Shown here: positions 1 through 8,507 of the stretch, one piece after another
Layout: each line of letters begins with the position of its first letter
Position numbering within the stretch: position 1 is the first letter of the stretch
Origin: Verrucomicrobiota bacterium
GTDB lineage: Bacteria > Verrucomicrobiota > Verrucomicrobiia > Chthoniobacterales > UBA10450
Length of the DNA: 61,010 nucleotides
Assembly: GCA_003218975.1 (NCBI GenBank)
Contig: QHPD01000112.1
Location: 1 to 61,010 of the forward strand
Reading direction: 5' to 3'
The notes under the pieces: model-generated
What the model saw: the letters and a program-made list of their open reading frames with translations, nothing else
Told to the model about the DNA's origin: nothing
Database searches by the model: none
Program-made: the position numbers and the translations under genes

Positions 1-2
1 TA

Positions 3-557
3 CTTAACAACAGCTCGACGTCAGGCCGCCCGCAGCCCGCTTTGAGCGGAACGGAACTTGCCACGAGTACCGCAATCAAACGGCCAAACACGTTCACGAG
101 TAAATTACCCGGCGATAGCGCCGGTCCCAATAAAGGACGCACTCCCGGCTTTAGCGATTTGGATCAATTACTCGCGCAAAAAGGTCCTCTGGGATCAGGA
201 ACAAAATTGCGCCTGCCCGACGATCAGCTTTTCGAGTACGACAGCGACATACTGCAATCCAGTGCGATTAGTCAGCTGCAAAAGCTTGGCACTCTCATCC
301 AACGCAACCCAAAATCGACGTTTAGGGTGGAAGGCTATACCGATTCGTTCGGGACGTTCGAATACAATCTCGATCTGAGCCAGCGCCGCGCCGATAGTGT
401 GAAGCGATATCTTGTTGAAATGATGCGGATTAACCCGGTGCAAATCGAAACGCATGGTTACGGTGCAACGAAATTCCGCACGTCGCCAAACGGCTCAATT
501 GAAGAGCAAAGCTCCAATCGCCGTGTGGAAGTCGTAGTGCGTACGAGCCAAGAATAG
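3..557 (+). CDS. OmpA-family C-terminal domain protein (5' partial)
   Basis: The reading frame is open to the left edge, so the true start lies outside the window; a TTG at 42 is the first possible internal start and is probably not used. The last ~115 residues form an OmpA-like peptidoglycan-binding domain: a hydrophilic lead-in, then a segment containing VEGYTDSFGT, then the LSQRRADSVKRYL helix and NRRVEVVV at the end. Proteins of this family anchor the outer membrane or an envelope machine to peptidoglycan. The residues before the domain (about 1-60 of the visible part) are low-complexity and look like a linker. The partner protein cannot be told from the window. It converges on the pseudopilin gene across a strong hairpin. 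Confidence 0.85.
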   Translation, partial: LNNSSTSGRPQPALSGTELATSTAIKRPNTFTSKLPGDSAGPNKGRTPGFSDLDQLLAQKGPLGSGTKLRLPDDQLFEYDSDILQSSAISQLQKLGTLIQRNPKSTFRVEGYTDSFGTFEYNLDLSQRRADSVKRYLVEMMRINPVQIETHGYGATKFRTSPNGSIEEQSSNRRVEVVVRTSQE

Positions 558-583
558 CTGTCGATTTCTATTTCAGTGAAATT

Positions 584-635
584 GTAGGGCGTCTGTGTCA
601 GCTCCGAAAGCGTTCGGAGTTCACAGAACCGCCCT
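584..635. repeat. GTAG-headed extended hairpin between convergent genes
   Basis: The sequence begins GTAGGGCG and closes with CGCCCT. Inside are nested complementary arms: AGGGCG/CGCCCT, CTGTG/CACAG and the perfect 7-bp arms CTCCGAA/TTCGGAG around an AGCG loop. It lies between two convergent genes, so it could end transcription in both directions, although no T-run follows. The GTAG head followed by a hairpin is the typical layout of a REP element, so this may be a REP serving as terminator. Confidence 0.6.
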
Positions 636-646
636 CAGCCATAGCC

Positions 647-1288
647 CTACCAGTTTTTGATCCACTGCTGAGTAATTGCAGCAGTGGGAGGGCTCGTGGT
701 TAACCCAGCCGTGCTCCAGAGATCGAAGGTGGGATTGTAGCCTTTTGTTGCGTCACTCTGGTTCGCCGTGGAATAACCATAGCTGTTACCAACGGGATCC
801 TTGATGGCCGTAACGTTTCCGTTTGTATCTGTCGAGAGCATTTGTGGCTTGAACGAAAAGTAACTTCTTGCGCCGGTAATAGGCGTTTGATTTTGGTTTA
901 GACCGCTAAGCTGCGTAAAGAGATATAAACTGGCGTTCTGATAAGTACTTTGGGTCGGATCTCCGTTCTGCTGCGCGTCCAAGGCGTCTGTATATCCAGG
1001 TGTGGGATTGTCTCGCGGATAAACACCGTTGTCCGCCTTGTAACTTTCGCAGGCTGCGGACATGGCGGCGATTTCCGTTTCGGCGCGGGCGCGGGCGCCT
1101 TTTTTCCGAGCGTAGCCAACCGTACTCAGGACCAGGCCCGCGAGAATGGTGATAACCGTCACGACGACGATCAGCTCGATGAGAGTGAATGCGTTGTAGC
1201 GGCGCTCGCCGCGACAGCAGAAGCAATTGGTCAGGCGTTCGCCGCGGCGAACGCCTCTACAACTTCTGCGCGAAATTTCTTTCGTCAT
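647..1288 (-). CDS. gspG: type II secretion/type IV pilin-like pseudopilin with altered leader
   Basis: A prepilin-type protein of 213 aa. The N-methylation and cleavage region reads NA-FTLIELIVVVTVITILAG at about residues 32-51, the class III signal followed by the hydrophobic helix that packs in the pseudopilus core. Position -1 is Ala rather than the usual Gly. The rest looks like a GspG-type globular head (helix with RAETEIAAMSAACESYKADNG, then YPRDNPTPG). The leader is about 33 residues and very Arg/Cys-rich because residues ~9-32 are encoded by a REP-type palindrome at 1193-1263. The ATG start itself sits in a short ATGACGA repeat. The native start has therefore probably been replaced. 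It is the last gene of the gspE-gspE-gspF-gspG block. Confidence 0.85.
   Translation of the reverse strand: MTKEISRRSCRGVRRGERLTNCFCCRGERRYNAFTLIELIVVVTVITILAGLVLSTVGYARKKGARARAETEIAAMSAACESYKADNGVYPRDNPTPGYTDALDAQQNGDPTQSTYQNASLYLFTQLSGLNQNQTPITGARSYFSFKPQMLSTDTNGNVTAIKDPVGNSYGYSTANQSDATKGYNPTFDLWSTAGLTTSPPTAAITQQWIKNW
1193..1263. repeat. paired inverted REP element inside pseudopilin leader
   Basis: A 71-bp element bounded by GTTGTAG at one end and CTACAAC at the other. Each arm has its own hairpin: GGCGCTCGCCGCG on the left, and GGCGTTCGCC followed by GCGGCGAACGCC on the right. It is a two-REP unit in inverted orientation. It lies fully inside the coding frame of the pseudopilin and encodes most of its leader peptide. 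The same GTAGCGGC-type family recurs at 8508, 11857, 30421 and 42069. Confidence 0.75.
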
Positions 1289-1322
1289 TCGTCATTCGAG
1301 CTTCGTCATTTCGGCGGAGCCG

Positions 1323-2612
1323 TCACGTTTGTTGTTGTAAGCCGGTGATAATGCTGATGAGTGGTGTGAACAGAGCGAGCACAATCGTGCCGACAATCAC
1401 GGCGAGGAACACAATCATGATTGGCTCAAGCATCGAAGTGAGCGCCGCCACCGCGTTATCGACTTCATCATCAAACACGTCGGCGATCTTTAAAAGCATT
1501 TCGGGCAGCTTACCAGTTTCTTCGCCCACGTCGATCATACTGACCACCATCGGCGGAAATGCGCGGCTAGCTTCAAGCGGTTGCACGATCGATTCACCTT
1601 CTTTCACGCTGTCGTGCACCTGCGAAATGGCGGCGGCAATGGCCGCATTACCTGCAGTTTCGCGAGTAATATTTAACGCCTGCAAAATCGGAACACCGCT
1701 TGTGACCAGTGTCCCGAGGGTGCGCGCGAAACGGGAGATCGCAGTTTTTCGGTTTAAGTTGCCAAAAAGCGGCATGCGCAGTTTGAAGCTATCAATGACG
1801 AATCGCCCGCGACGCGTGCGGCCAATGAATTTGTAAAGGGTCACCGCAGCCACGACGACCCCGAGCACAACAAGGCCATGGTCCTTCACCAAGCTACTCG
1901 CTCCGATAACAAACTGAGTGACGGGCGGCAGCGGTTTGTCGCCGAGCATCTCGTGGAAAATCGATTCGAACTTCGGCACAATGAAGACGAGGAGAAAACA
2001 CAGGATGCCTACGGCCATTGTCATCACGATTATCGGATAAACCATTGCCGATATGATTTTGTTTTTGATCTTGGCGGCCTTCTCCTGAAATTCCGAGAGC
2101 CGGGTGAGCACGAGCTCAAGCACGCCGCCGACCTCGCCAGCCTTGACCATGTTGACGTATAAGTCGTTAAAGACCCGCGGATGCAGGGCCAGCGCGTCAG
2201 AAAATGTGCTACCGCTTTGCACAGAGTCCGCGACTTTGTTGATCGTATTTTTCAGCACCTTGTCGCGCTCCTGTTTCTCCAGAACGTTCAAGCTTCTCAG
2301 CAACGGCAACCCGGAATCAATCAATGTCGCAAGTTGACGAGTAAAGATCATCAGAATCTTTGACTTAACTTTTTTGCGCTCGAAAAGAACGAGGCCCTTT
2401 TTCGCGCGCGGTTTCGTCATCCGCGCCATCTTTGCTGCGCGCTGGCGAGCTTCCTGGCCATCAGTACTGACTATTGCCTCTTCGATGACGCTCGTGGGAA
2501 AATAGCCGGCCTGGCGCAATTGAGTGATTGCCGCGTTGCTAGAAGGCGCTTCGACCATGCCGGTCGCCTCCTGTCCGCGAGTATCAAGAGCTACGTAGTT
2601 AAAGCGTGGCAT
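1323..2612 (-). CDS. gspF: type II secretion/type IV pilus inner-membrane platform protein GspF/PilC
   Basis: 429 aa, the usual length for GspF/PilC. Two T2SSF domains can be seen. The first follows KSKILMIFTRQLATLIDSGLP, the second follows TAISRFARTLGTLVTSGVP. Each has the LIDSGLPL/LVTSGVPI signature. Hydrophobic segments lie near residues 190-215 (IIVMTMAVGILCFLLVFIVP), 240-260 and at the C-terminus (IMIVFLAVIVGTIVLALFTP). The protein forms the inner-membrane platform that couples the ATPase to pseudopilus assembly. It lies between the ATPase genes and the pseudopilin gene on the same strand. About 110 bases of text-like repeat separate it from the upstream ATPase gene. Confidence 0.95.
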   Translation of the reverse strand: MPRFNYVALDTRGQEATGMVEAPSSNAAITQLRQAGYFPTSVIEEAIVSTDGQEARQRAAKMARMTKPRAKKGLVLFERKKVKSKILMIFTRQLATLIDSGLPLLRSLNVLEKQERDKVLKNTINKVADSVQSGSTFSDALALHPRVFNDLYVNMVKAGEVGGVLELVLTRLSEFQEKAAKIKNKIISAMVYPIIVMTMAVGILCFLLVFIVPKFESIFHEMLGDKPLPPVTQFVIGASSLVKDHGLVVLGVVVAAVTLYKFIGRTRRGRFVIDSFKLRMPLFGNLNRKTAISRFARTLGTLVTSGVPILQALNITRETAGNAAIAAAISQVHDSVKEGESIVQPLEASRAFPPMVVSMIDVGEETGKLPEMLLKIADVFDDEVDNAVAALTSMLEPIMIVFLAVIVGTIVLALFTPLISIITGLQQQT

Positions 2613-2722
2613 GAGGGGGATTTAGCGGGTTAATGATTTAATGATTTAGTGATTAAAGCAAGCTGGACTCTTCGACTCCATTTCAATCGGTCAATCCCTA
2701 AGTCGCTGAATCGCTAAATTCG
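2613..2722. repeat. text-like short repeats between ATPase and gspF genes
   Basis: This spacer is made of near-repeats of TTAATGATTTA / ATGATTTAGTGATTAA followed by CAATCCCTAAGTCGCTGAATCGCTAAATTCG. No gene or clear promoter was seen. The same kind of permuted short-word spacer recurs before other genes in the window. Confidence 0.5.
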
Positions 2723-4408
2723 TTACGTATAGCGCAGCACTTCCTCGATGGTGGTGTCGCCAGCGAAGATACTACGCAAGCCGTCCTGACGCAGCGTCAC
2801 CATTCCAAGCTCGACCGCCTTTTGTTTCAACGTGACCGTCGGGGCGCGCTCATTAATCAATTCACGAAGCGGATCAGTAATTTGCAGAAGCTCGTAGATT
2901 CCCTTTCGTCCTTTGTAACCAGTGTTGTTGCAGGCGTCGCAGCCTTTGCCGTAAAAGAATTGTTTGTCGCCGATATCCGCCCGAGAAATCCCCAGCTCTG
3001 CGAGGAACGTGTCGCTCGGCTGATAAGCGGTGCGGCATTGGCGACAGATACTGCGCAGCAAACGCTGACCGAGCACGGCCTCCAGTGTTGAGGAAATCAG
3101 GAACGGTTCCACGCCCATATCGATCAAACGCGTGATCGCCCCAGGCGCGTCGTTGGTGTGCAAGGTCGTGAAAACCAGGTGACCGGTAAGAGACGCCTGA
3201 ATGGAAATCTGCGCCGTTTCAAGGTCGCGTGTCTCACCTACCATGATCCGGTCCGGGTCCTGGCGCAGGAATGACCGCAACGCTCGCGCAAACGTCAGGC
3301 CGATCGCTTCGTTTACCGGTAATTGCACGATGCCTTCCAAATCGTACTCGACAGGCTCCTCCGCAGTAATCAGCTTCGAATCGATTGTGTTGATCTTCCG
3401 CAAGCAGGAGTAAAGGGTGGTTGTTTTTCCGGAGCCGGTCGGTCCAGTCGCGATAAATATTCCGTTCGGCCGCTCGATCATTTCGAGCAGAAAATTGTAA
3501 ATGTAATCAGGCATCCCGAGCGCTTCGAGATCGAGATTGACGATGCTGCGATCGAGCACGCGCAGCACCAGGCTCTCGCCGAATTGCGTTGGCAATGTTG
3601 AAACGCGAAGATCGACATTGCGCCCGGCGATGTGCTTCTGGATGCGGCCATCCTGCGGAAGTCGTCTTTCCGCGATGTTCATATTTGCCATTACTTTCAC
3701 TCGCGAAATCACCGGCAAGGCAAGATGACGGGGCGGTGGCGACATTTCGTAAAGTGCCCCATCGACGCGGTAACGGATTTTGAATTCGTTTTCGAACGGC
3801 TCAAAGTGAATGTCGCTCGCGCGGTCCTGAATCGCCTGGTAAAGAATGAGGTCGACGAACCGAATGATGGGCGTTGTGTTCGCTTCCGCTTCAACCGCAG
3901 CTTCGCCGTCTCCCTCGCGCAGCTGAAGAAGCTCGCCAGCTTCGCCGAGCTGCTTGAGAACTTCCTCCATGCTCGTCGTGTCGGTGCCGTAATGCTGCTT
4001 TATTAGTTCTTCGATTTGCTCAGGCGGCGAAACCACGACTTGAATGTCTTTGCCGAGCGCGAAACGAAGATCGTCTGCGGTATGAAGATCAAACGGATCA
4101 ACAAGCGCGACCCGTAATGTCGTTCCGCTCATTTCAATTGGAAGAGCACCATGCAACCGAGCCACCCCGCTGGGAATGAAACGCAAAATTTCTGGCGCGA
4201 TATCGCGCTCGGTCAGCTCGATGAAGTCGGTGCCAAGGCCGTTGGCAATTGTTTGATAGAAGTCCGGCTCGTCGATGAAGCCGCCATCGATCATTGCCTG
4301 CGCGACCGTCTTCCCGTTTAACTCTACTTCGCTAAGGACGTCCTCCGCTTGCGAAGGCTGCAGTACACGCTGCTCGACGAAAAATTCTGCAAGCTGTTTA
4401 TCGGTCAT
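2723..4408 (-). CDS. gspE: GspE/PilB-type secretion ATPase (second copy)
   Basis: 561 aa traffic ATPase. An N-terminal MshEN-like domain (residues ~1-150) precedes the ATPase core. The core has Walker A GPTGSGKTTT, the Asp box around LITAEEPVEYDLEGI, the Walker B region RIMVGETRDLETA and the His box TGHLVFTTLHTND. A zinc-type module has CRQC and CDAC pairs (residues ~455-495). These proteins hydrolyse ATP in the cytoplasm to drive pseudopilin addition at the GspF platform. It lies directly upstream of gspF on the same strand. It is clearly paralogous to the adjacent upstream ATPase, from which it is separated by a small mobile element. Confidence 0.95.
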   Translation of the reverse strand: MTDKQLAEFFVEQRVLQPSQAEDVLSEVELNGKTVAQAMIDGGFIDEPDFYQTIANGLGTDFIELTERDIAPEILRFIPSGVARLHGALPIEMSGTTLRVALVDPFDLHTADDLRFALGKDIQVVVSPPEQIEELIKQHYGTDTTSMEEVLKQLGEAGELLQLREGDGEAAVEAEANTTPIIRFVDLILYQAIQDRASDIHFEPFENEFKIRYRVDGALYEMSPPPRHLALPVISRVKVMANMNIAERRLPQDGRIQKHIAGRNVDLRVSTLPTQFGESLVLRVLDRSIVNLDLEALGMPDYIYNFLLEMIERPNGIFIATGPTGSGKTTTLYSCLRKINTIDSKLITAEEPVEYDLEGIVQLPVNEAIGLTFARALRSFLRQDPDRIMVGETRDLETAQISIQASLTGHLVFTTLHTNDAPGAITRLIDMGVEPFLISSTLEAVLGQRLLRSICRQCRTAYQPSDTFLAELGISRADIGDKQFFYGKGCDACNNTGYKGRKGIYELLQITDPLRELINERAPTVTLKQKAVELGMVTLRQDGLRSIFAGDTTIEEVLRYT

Positions 4409-4471
4409 CTTTTCGTTAAATCGTTGAAGGGTTGAAGCGCTGAAGCGTTAAAGACTTGAACTGGAGAATCT
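4409..4471. repeat. short GTTGAAGCG-type repeat spacer
   Basis: Between the RAYT-derived element and the start of the downstream ATPase gene, the sequence is built of permuted words such as TTGAAGGGTTGAAGCGCTGAAGCGTTAAAG. Similar words recur at 12962-12998 in front of lpxD. It probably carries the leader of the minus-strand ATPase gene, but no clear ribosome site was identified. Confidence 0.45.
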
Positions 4472-4629
4472 GGGGAGCGCACGCGTCTCGCGTGCTGGCG
4501 AGCGCGTGCTCCCGATCGCGAACTTTTCTTGAACTCGCTTCTGTTAAGTGCGGCCGGAATACAAACGAAAGATTGTTTCGGCGCGACGTCGAAACCAGCA
4601 CGCGAGGCGCGTGCGCTCTCCAATCCGGA
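4472..4629. mobile_element. MITE-like deleted derivative of the RAYT element
   Basis: A 158-bp element with inverted ends. The left end reads GGGGAGCGCACGCG then TCTCGCGTGCTGGC; the right end is close to its reverse complement (CCAGCACGCG then AGGCGCGTGCGCTCTCC). Both ends also match the two ends of the 622-bp element inside recG (50197-50818), including the inner marks ACTTTTC-TGAA on the left and GAAAG-TTGTTTCGG plus CCAATCCGGA on the right. The transposase part is missing. This is the pattern of a non-autonomous element mobilised by a RAYT transposase. It lies between the two gspE-type genes without breaking either. Confidence 0.75.
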
Positions 4630-4643
4630 ACTCGCCGCGCTCA

Positions 4644-6347
4644 TCAGCTCACGTCTCCCACGGTGATGGAGATCACTTCCTCGGCAGAAGTAAGTCCGGC
4701 CAGCACCTTGCGGACGCCATCTTCGCGCAATGTTCGCATGCCCAGTTCGCGGGCTCGCTGCCGCAGGACAAACGTTGAAGTGCGTTTGTTGATCATGTGC
4801 CGCACCTCATCATCGATTATGAAATTTTCGAATATGCCCATTCGTCCTTTGTAGCCAATTTGACGGCACTCTTCGCATCCGACGGGCTTCATTACCTGCG
4901 CCTCAGACACGTGGCCAGGCTCAATTCGGAGCGCGCGCAACTCGGTGTCGGTGAGTTCGCCCGGTTGTTTGCAGTTATTACATAGGCGCCGAATGAGCCT
5001 TTGCGCCATGACCGCGCGCACCGAGGATGCAACAAGAAACGGCTGCACGCCGAGATCGATCAAACGTGCCACGGCAGAGGGCGCGTCATTGGTGTGCAGT
5101 GTGCTGAAAACAAGGTGTCCGGTCAGGCTGGCGTTCGTGGCGATACTCGCAGTCTCGAGATCGCGGATTTCACCGATCATGATGATGTTCGGCGCCTGGC
5201 GCAGAATGGAACGCAAGGCAGCCGGAAAGGTCATTCCGATTTCCGTGTTTACCTGCACCTGGTTGATGCCGTTCATCTGATATTCAATCGGTTCCTCCAC
5301 GGTAATGATCTTGCGGTCTGGCTTGTTGATGTAATTGAGACACGCATAAAGCGTGGTCGTCTTGCCGGATCCAGTAGGCCCGGTAACGAGGAGAATGCCA
5401 TCGGGCAATTTGAGCAGGCGCTCAAAGGTTTCCTGGTCGTCGGAAAAAAATCCAAGCTCGGGCAAACCGAGTTTCAAGCTGGATTTATCGAGCAGCCGCA
5501 TAACAACGCTCTCGCCATGATTGGTCGGGATCGTTGAAACGCGCAGATCGAGGGGCTTCTTTTTAATCTTTACCTGAATGCGACCATCCTGCGGCAGGCG
5601 TTTCTCTGCTATGCTCATCGAGCCGGTCATGATCTTGAGCCGGCTGATGATAGCTGATTGCAGACGTTTCGGTGGCGCTTGCATTTCCTGCAGCACGCCG
5701 TCAATCCGGAATCGGACGCGAAATTTTTTATCCAGCGGTTCCAGATGAATATCGCTCGCGCCCGCACGGTGCGCCTCGATTAGCAACATGGATACGAGCC
5801 GGACAATAGGCGCATCTGCTTCATCGACGGCCGCCGCTTCCGCGCCATCGCCAAATTCCAGACCGAGATCGATATCTTCTCCAATTCTTTTCTGCAGGAC
5901 GTCTGCTGCTTCATCGGCCGTGCCGTAGTATTTGATTAAGGCCTCACGAATTTTCTTTGGGCTGGTGCAAACCAGTTCCAGCTCGCGTTGCAGCAAAAAA
6001 CCCAGGCTGTCCATCGTATCGATGTCCAGCGGGTTGCTCACTGCGACCACGAGCCCGGTTTCGCCGAAACCGACCGGAATCACTTTGAACCGTCGCGCAT
6101 CTTCTCCCCGGATCTGGTTGATGACTTGCGGCGGAATCACCATGGATGAGATGTCAATCCAATCCATCTGCGCTTGGGCAGCGAGCGTGCGCGAGACATC
6201 CACCTCGGACACAACCGCGTCGTCGATCAAAACATCGACCACGCCAGGCTCGCCGTTTAAACGCGAGCGCGCACTGTCAATCTGATGCCGCGTAACGAGT
6301 CCAACATCTTCGAGGACTCTGAGCACGTACTCTTCGTTGTGTTGCAC
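4644..6347 (-). CDS. gspE: GspE/PilB-type secretion ATPase (first copy)
   Basis: 567 aa traffic ATPase with an N-terminal MshEN-like region (residues ~1-160) and a full ATPase core. Visible motifs are Walker A GPTGSGKTTTLYA, Asp box IITVEEPIEYQMNG, Walker B region NIIMIGEIRDLETA and His box TGHLVFSTLHTND. A zinc-type module has CNNC and CEEC pairs. It is the first gene of the minus-strand secretion/pilus block. Two ATPases beside a single GspF suggest either a type IV pilus-like extension pair or specialised roles. Neither has the retraction ATPase (PilT) look, since both keep the N-terminal MshEN region and the Cys module. Confidence 0.95.
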   Translation of the reverse strand: MQHNEEYVLRVLEDVGLVTRHQIDSARSRLNGEPGVVDVLIDDAVVSEVDVSRTLAAQAQMDWIDISSMVIPPQVINQIRGEDARRFKVIPVGFGETGLVVAVSNPLDIDTMDSLGFLLQRELELVCTSPKKIREALIKYYGTADEAADVLQKRIGEDIDLGLEFGDGAEAAAVDEADAPIVRLVSMLLIEAHRAGASDIHLEPLDKKFRVRFRIDGVLQEMQAPPKRLQSAIISRLKIMTGSMSIAEKRLPQDGRIQVKIKKKPLDLRVSTIPTNHGESVVMRLLDKSSLKLGLPELGFFSDDQETFERLLKLPDGILLVTGPTGSGKTTTLYACLNYINKPDRKIITVEEPIEYQMNGINQVQVNTEIGMTFPAALRSILRQAPNIIMIGEIRDLETASIATNASLTGHLVFSTLHTNDAPSAVARLIDLGVQPFLVASSVRAVMAQRLIRRLCNNCKQPGELTDTELRALRIEPGHVSEAQVMKPVGCEECRQIGYKGRMGIFENFIIDDEVRHMINKRTSTFVLRQRARELGMRTLREDGVRKVLAGLTSAEEVISITVGDVS

Positions 6348-6404
6348 TGGGGGAAAAGGATGATCGAATGGGCAGTTTACTGCAAATCGGGTTTATTTCC
6401 AGCG

Positions 6405-6600
6405 GTGTACCTGTTTAGCGCCAACGGCGCTGTCTCATGTCAGCCTGGGGCATCGCCCTAGGAACTCGATTGCCGTCAGACAAAGCGCTGAAAGCGCGAG
6501 TCACTTCAGCGCAATGATCAAACGAACTGGCGCCCCAAAATGGATGGCGTCTGCCCCAGGCTTTGAGTGAACGCTGCGCCTTTGGCGCGAAACCTGTGCG
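6405..6600. mobile_element. MITE-like element with ~45-bp inverted ends
   Basis: The stretch between gspE and glmS has no gene. Its two ends are imperfect inverted copies: the left has CCTGTTTAGCGCC, AACGGCGC and CAGCCTGGGGCA; the right has TGCCCCAGGCT, GCGCCTTTGGCGC and AAACCTG. Each end includes a small GCGCC-GGCGC hairpin. Length and layout suggest a non-autonomous palindromic element. No coding capacity was seen. Confidence 0.6.
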
Positions 6601-6625
6601 CGCGATGCCCCCACCAACCCAACGA

Positions 6626-8497
6626 TCATTCCACGGTCACACTCTTGGCGAGGTTGCGCGGTTTATCGACATCGCGGCCCAGTTCGACGGCTAGATGATA
6701 TGCAAGAAGCTGAAGTGGGATGACGGTCAGGATAGGCATCACGTAGTCGGGCGCTTCCGGCAGGACGACGATTTCGTTGGCGATCCCTTTGAGATGCTTC
6801 GCGCAATTTCCGCTTGTCAACGCGATGATGGGCCCCTTGCGGGCTTTGACTTGCTCGATGTTGTTCAGGTTTTTTGAAAACACCGAGTCATCAGGCGCGA
6901 TAAACACCGAGGGCAAATCGGAGCGAATCAGCGCGATGACGCCGTGCTTGAGTTCAGCGCTCGGATGCCCCTCGGCAAACAGATAGGTAATTTCCTTCAT
7001 TTTCAGAGCGCCTTCGAGAGCGATGGCGAAGTTGAACTGTCGTCCAAAGAACAGAAAGCCATTTGCGCTGGCATATCTTTTGGCAATCGCCTTGATCTGG
7101 TCGTTCAGGTCCAGAACCGCGTCGATCTGCCCTGGCAGCGCTTCCAGAGCTTCGATGACGCGACTTCCTTCAGCCGTGGAAAGATTGCGCATTCGCCCGA
7201 AGAGCAGCCCGAGAAGCGTGAGAATGACAAGCTGCGACGTGAACGATTTTGTGGCCGCCACGCCTATCTCCGGTCCGGCGTGCATGTAAACTCCGCCGTC
7301 GCTTTCGCGCGCGATCGTGCTGGCGACGTTGTTGCAAATTCCAAGGGTGCGAAAGCCTTTGCGCCGGCTTTCACGCAATGCACCGAGCGTGTCGGCAGTT
7401 TCGCCGCTCTGGCTGATGGCGAACACCAGCGTCTCCGGAGTCATCGGCGTATTACGATGGCGGAACTCGCTCGCGTAATCGATTTCGGTGGGGATGTTCG
7501 CCAATTGCTCGATCAAGTATTCGCCGACTCTGCCGGCATGCAGCGCCGTGCCGCAACCGGTGAGAACGATGCGTCCTACATCGCGCAGTTCAGCCGGTGC
7601 CATGTTCAAGCCACCGAGTCTCGCTGTGCATTCCTCAGCGTTGAGACGACCGCGCATCGCGTCACGCACCGTGTTTGGTTGCTCAAAGATTTCCTTGAGC
7701 ATGTAGTGGGGATAATCACCCTTCTTGATGTCCTCGGCTGTGAATTCGACTTTGCTGACGGGATGCTCGGTGCTGTCTCCGGCGAGCGAAGTGATCTCGA
7801 ACTTGTCTGGCCCGGCCGCCACCACATCGAAGTCGTTCAAGTAAACTGCGTCACGGGTGTAAGCGACAATCGCGCTCACATCGCTGGCCAGAAAGTTTTC
7901 ACCATTGCCTACTCCAAGAACGAGCGGACTTCCACGGCGCGCACCGATCATGAAATCCGGCACATCCGCATGGACCAGCGCGATGCCATATGTGCCGATC
8001 ACTTGTCGAAGAGCCGTACGAACAGCGTCAAAAAGGCGGGCCTTTTTTCCGGCGGCGTCCACGGTGCTGGCGCACGAGTCGTCGTAGATTTTTCCAATTA
8101 GATGCGCGAGTACTTCGGTGTCGGTCTCGGAACGAAAGCTCGTGTCGCCGTTGCGAATGAGCTCATCTTTTAGTGTCTGATAATTTTCGATCACCCCGTT
8201 ATGGACCAGGGCCAGCTTGCCACTGGCATCGAAATGCGGATGCGCGTTTTCGTCGTTCACCTTGCCGTGCGTGGCCCAACGCGTGTGGCTGACGCCCAGC
8301 GAACCTGAGACTGGTTTCTTCTGCAGTAATTTTGCGAGCGCCGCAATGCGTCCCGCACACTTGCGCGTTTCAAGGTGTCCGCGCTCTACAACAGCGAGAC
8401 CGGCAGAATCGTAGCCTCGATATTCAAGGCGACGCAGCCCGTCGAGTAAGATTGGTGTCGCCTTAGCGCGTCCGACGTATCCAACAATTCCACACAT
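6626..8497 (-). CDS. glmS: glutamine-fructose-6-phosphate aminotransferase (isomerizing)
   Basis: Makes glucosamine-6-phosphate from fructose-6-phosphate and glutamine, the entry step to UDP-GlcNAc for peptidoglycan and lipid A. The start is placed at the ATG giving MCGIVGYVG because Cys must become the N-terminal nucleophile after Met removal; an upstream in-frame start would add 12 residues and block this. That gives 623 aa, normal for GlmS. The N-terminal Ntn glutaminase (SHTRWATHG, HNGVIENY) is followed by two SIS domains (LTGCGTALHAG, SQSGETADT, ATKSFTSQ, EGALKMKEI) and the C-terminal KSVTVE ending. Its upstream region carries a REP-type hairpin. It is divergent from glgC. Confidence 0.97.
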   Translation of the reverse strand: MCGIVGYVGRAKATPILLDGLRRLEYRGYDSAGLAVVERGHLETRKCAGRIAALAKLLQKKPVSGSLGVSHTRWATHGKVNDENAHPHFDASGKLALVHNGVIENYQTLKDELIRNGDTSFRSETDTEVLAHLIGKIYDDSCASTVDAAGKKARLFDAVRTALRQVIGTYGIALVHADVPDFMIGARRGSPLVLGVGNGENFLASDVSAIVAYTRDAVYLNDFDVVAAGPDKFEITSLAGDSTEHPVSKVEFTAEDIKKGDYPHYMLKEIFEQPNTVRDAMRGRLNAEECTARLGGLNMAPAELRDVGRIVLTGCGTALHAGRVGEYLIEQLANIPTEIDYASEFRHRNTPMTPETLVFAISQSGETADTLGALRESRRKGFRTLGICNNVASTIARESDGGVYMHAGPEIGVAATKSFTSQLVILTLLGLLFGRMRNLSTAEGSRVIEALEALPGQIDAVLDLNDQIKAIAKRYASANGFLFFGRQFNFAIALEGALKMKEITYLFAEGHPSAELKHGVIALIRSDLPSVFIAPDDSVFSKNLNNIEQVKARKGPIIALTSGNCAKHLKGIANEIVVLPEAPDYVMPILTVIPLQLLAYHLAVELGRDVDKPRNLAKSVTVE

Positions 8498-8507
8498 GTT
8501 TCTGAAC

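Noticed and set aside
6944-8101. Long plus-strand open frame (385 codons) across glmS
   Set aside because: It lies antisense to a clear glmS, shows no recognisable family and is an effect of GC-rich codon use in the real gene.
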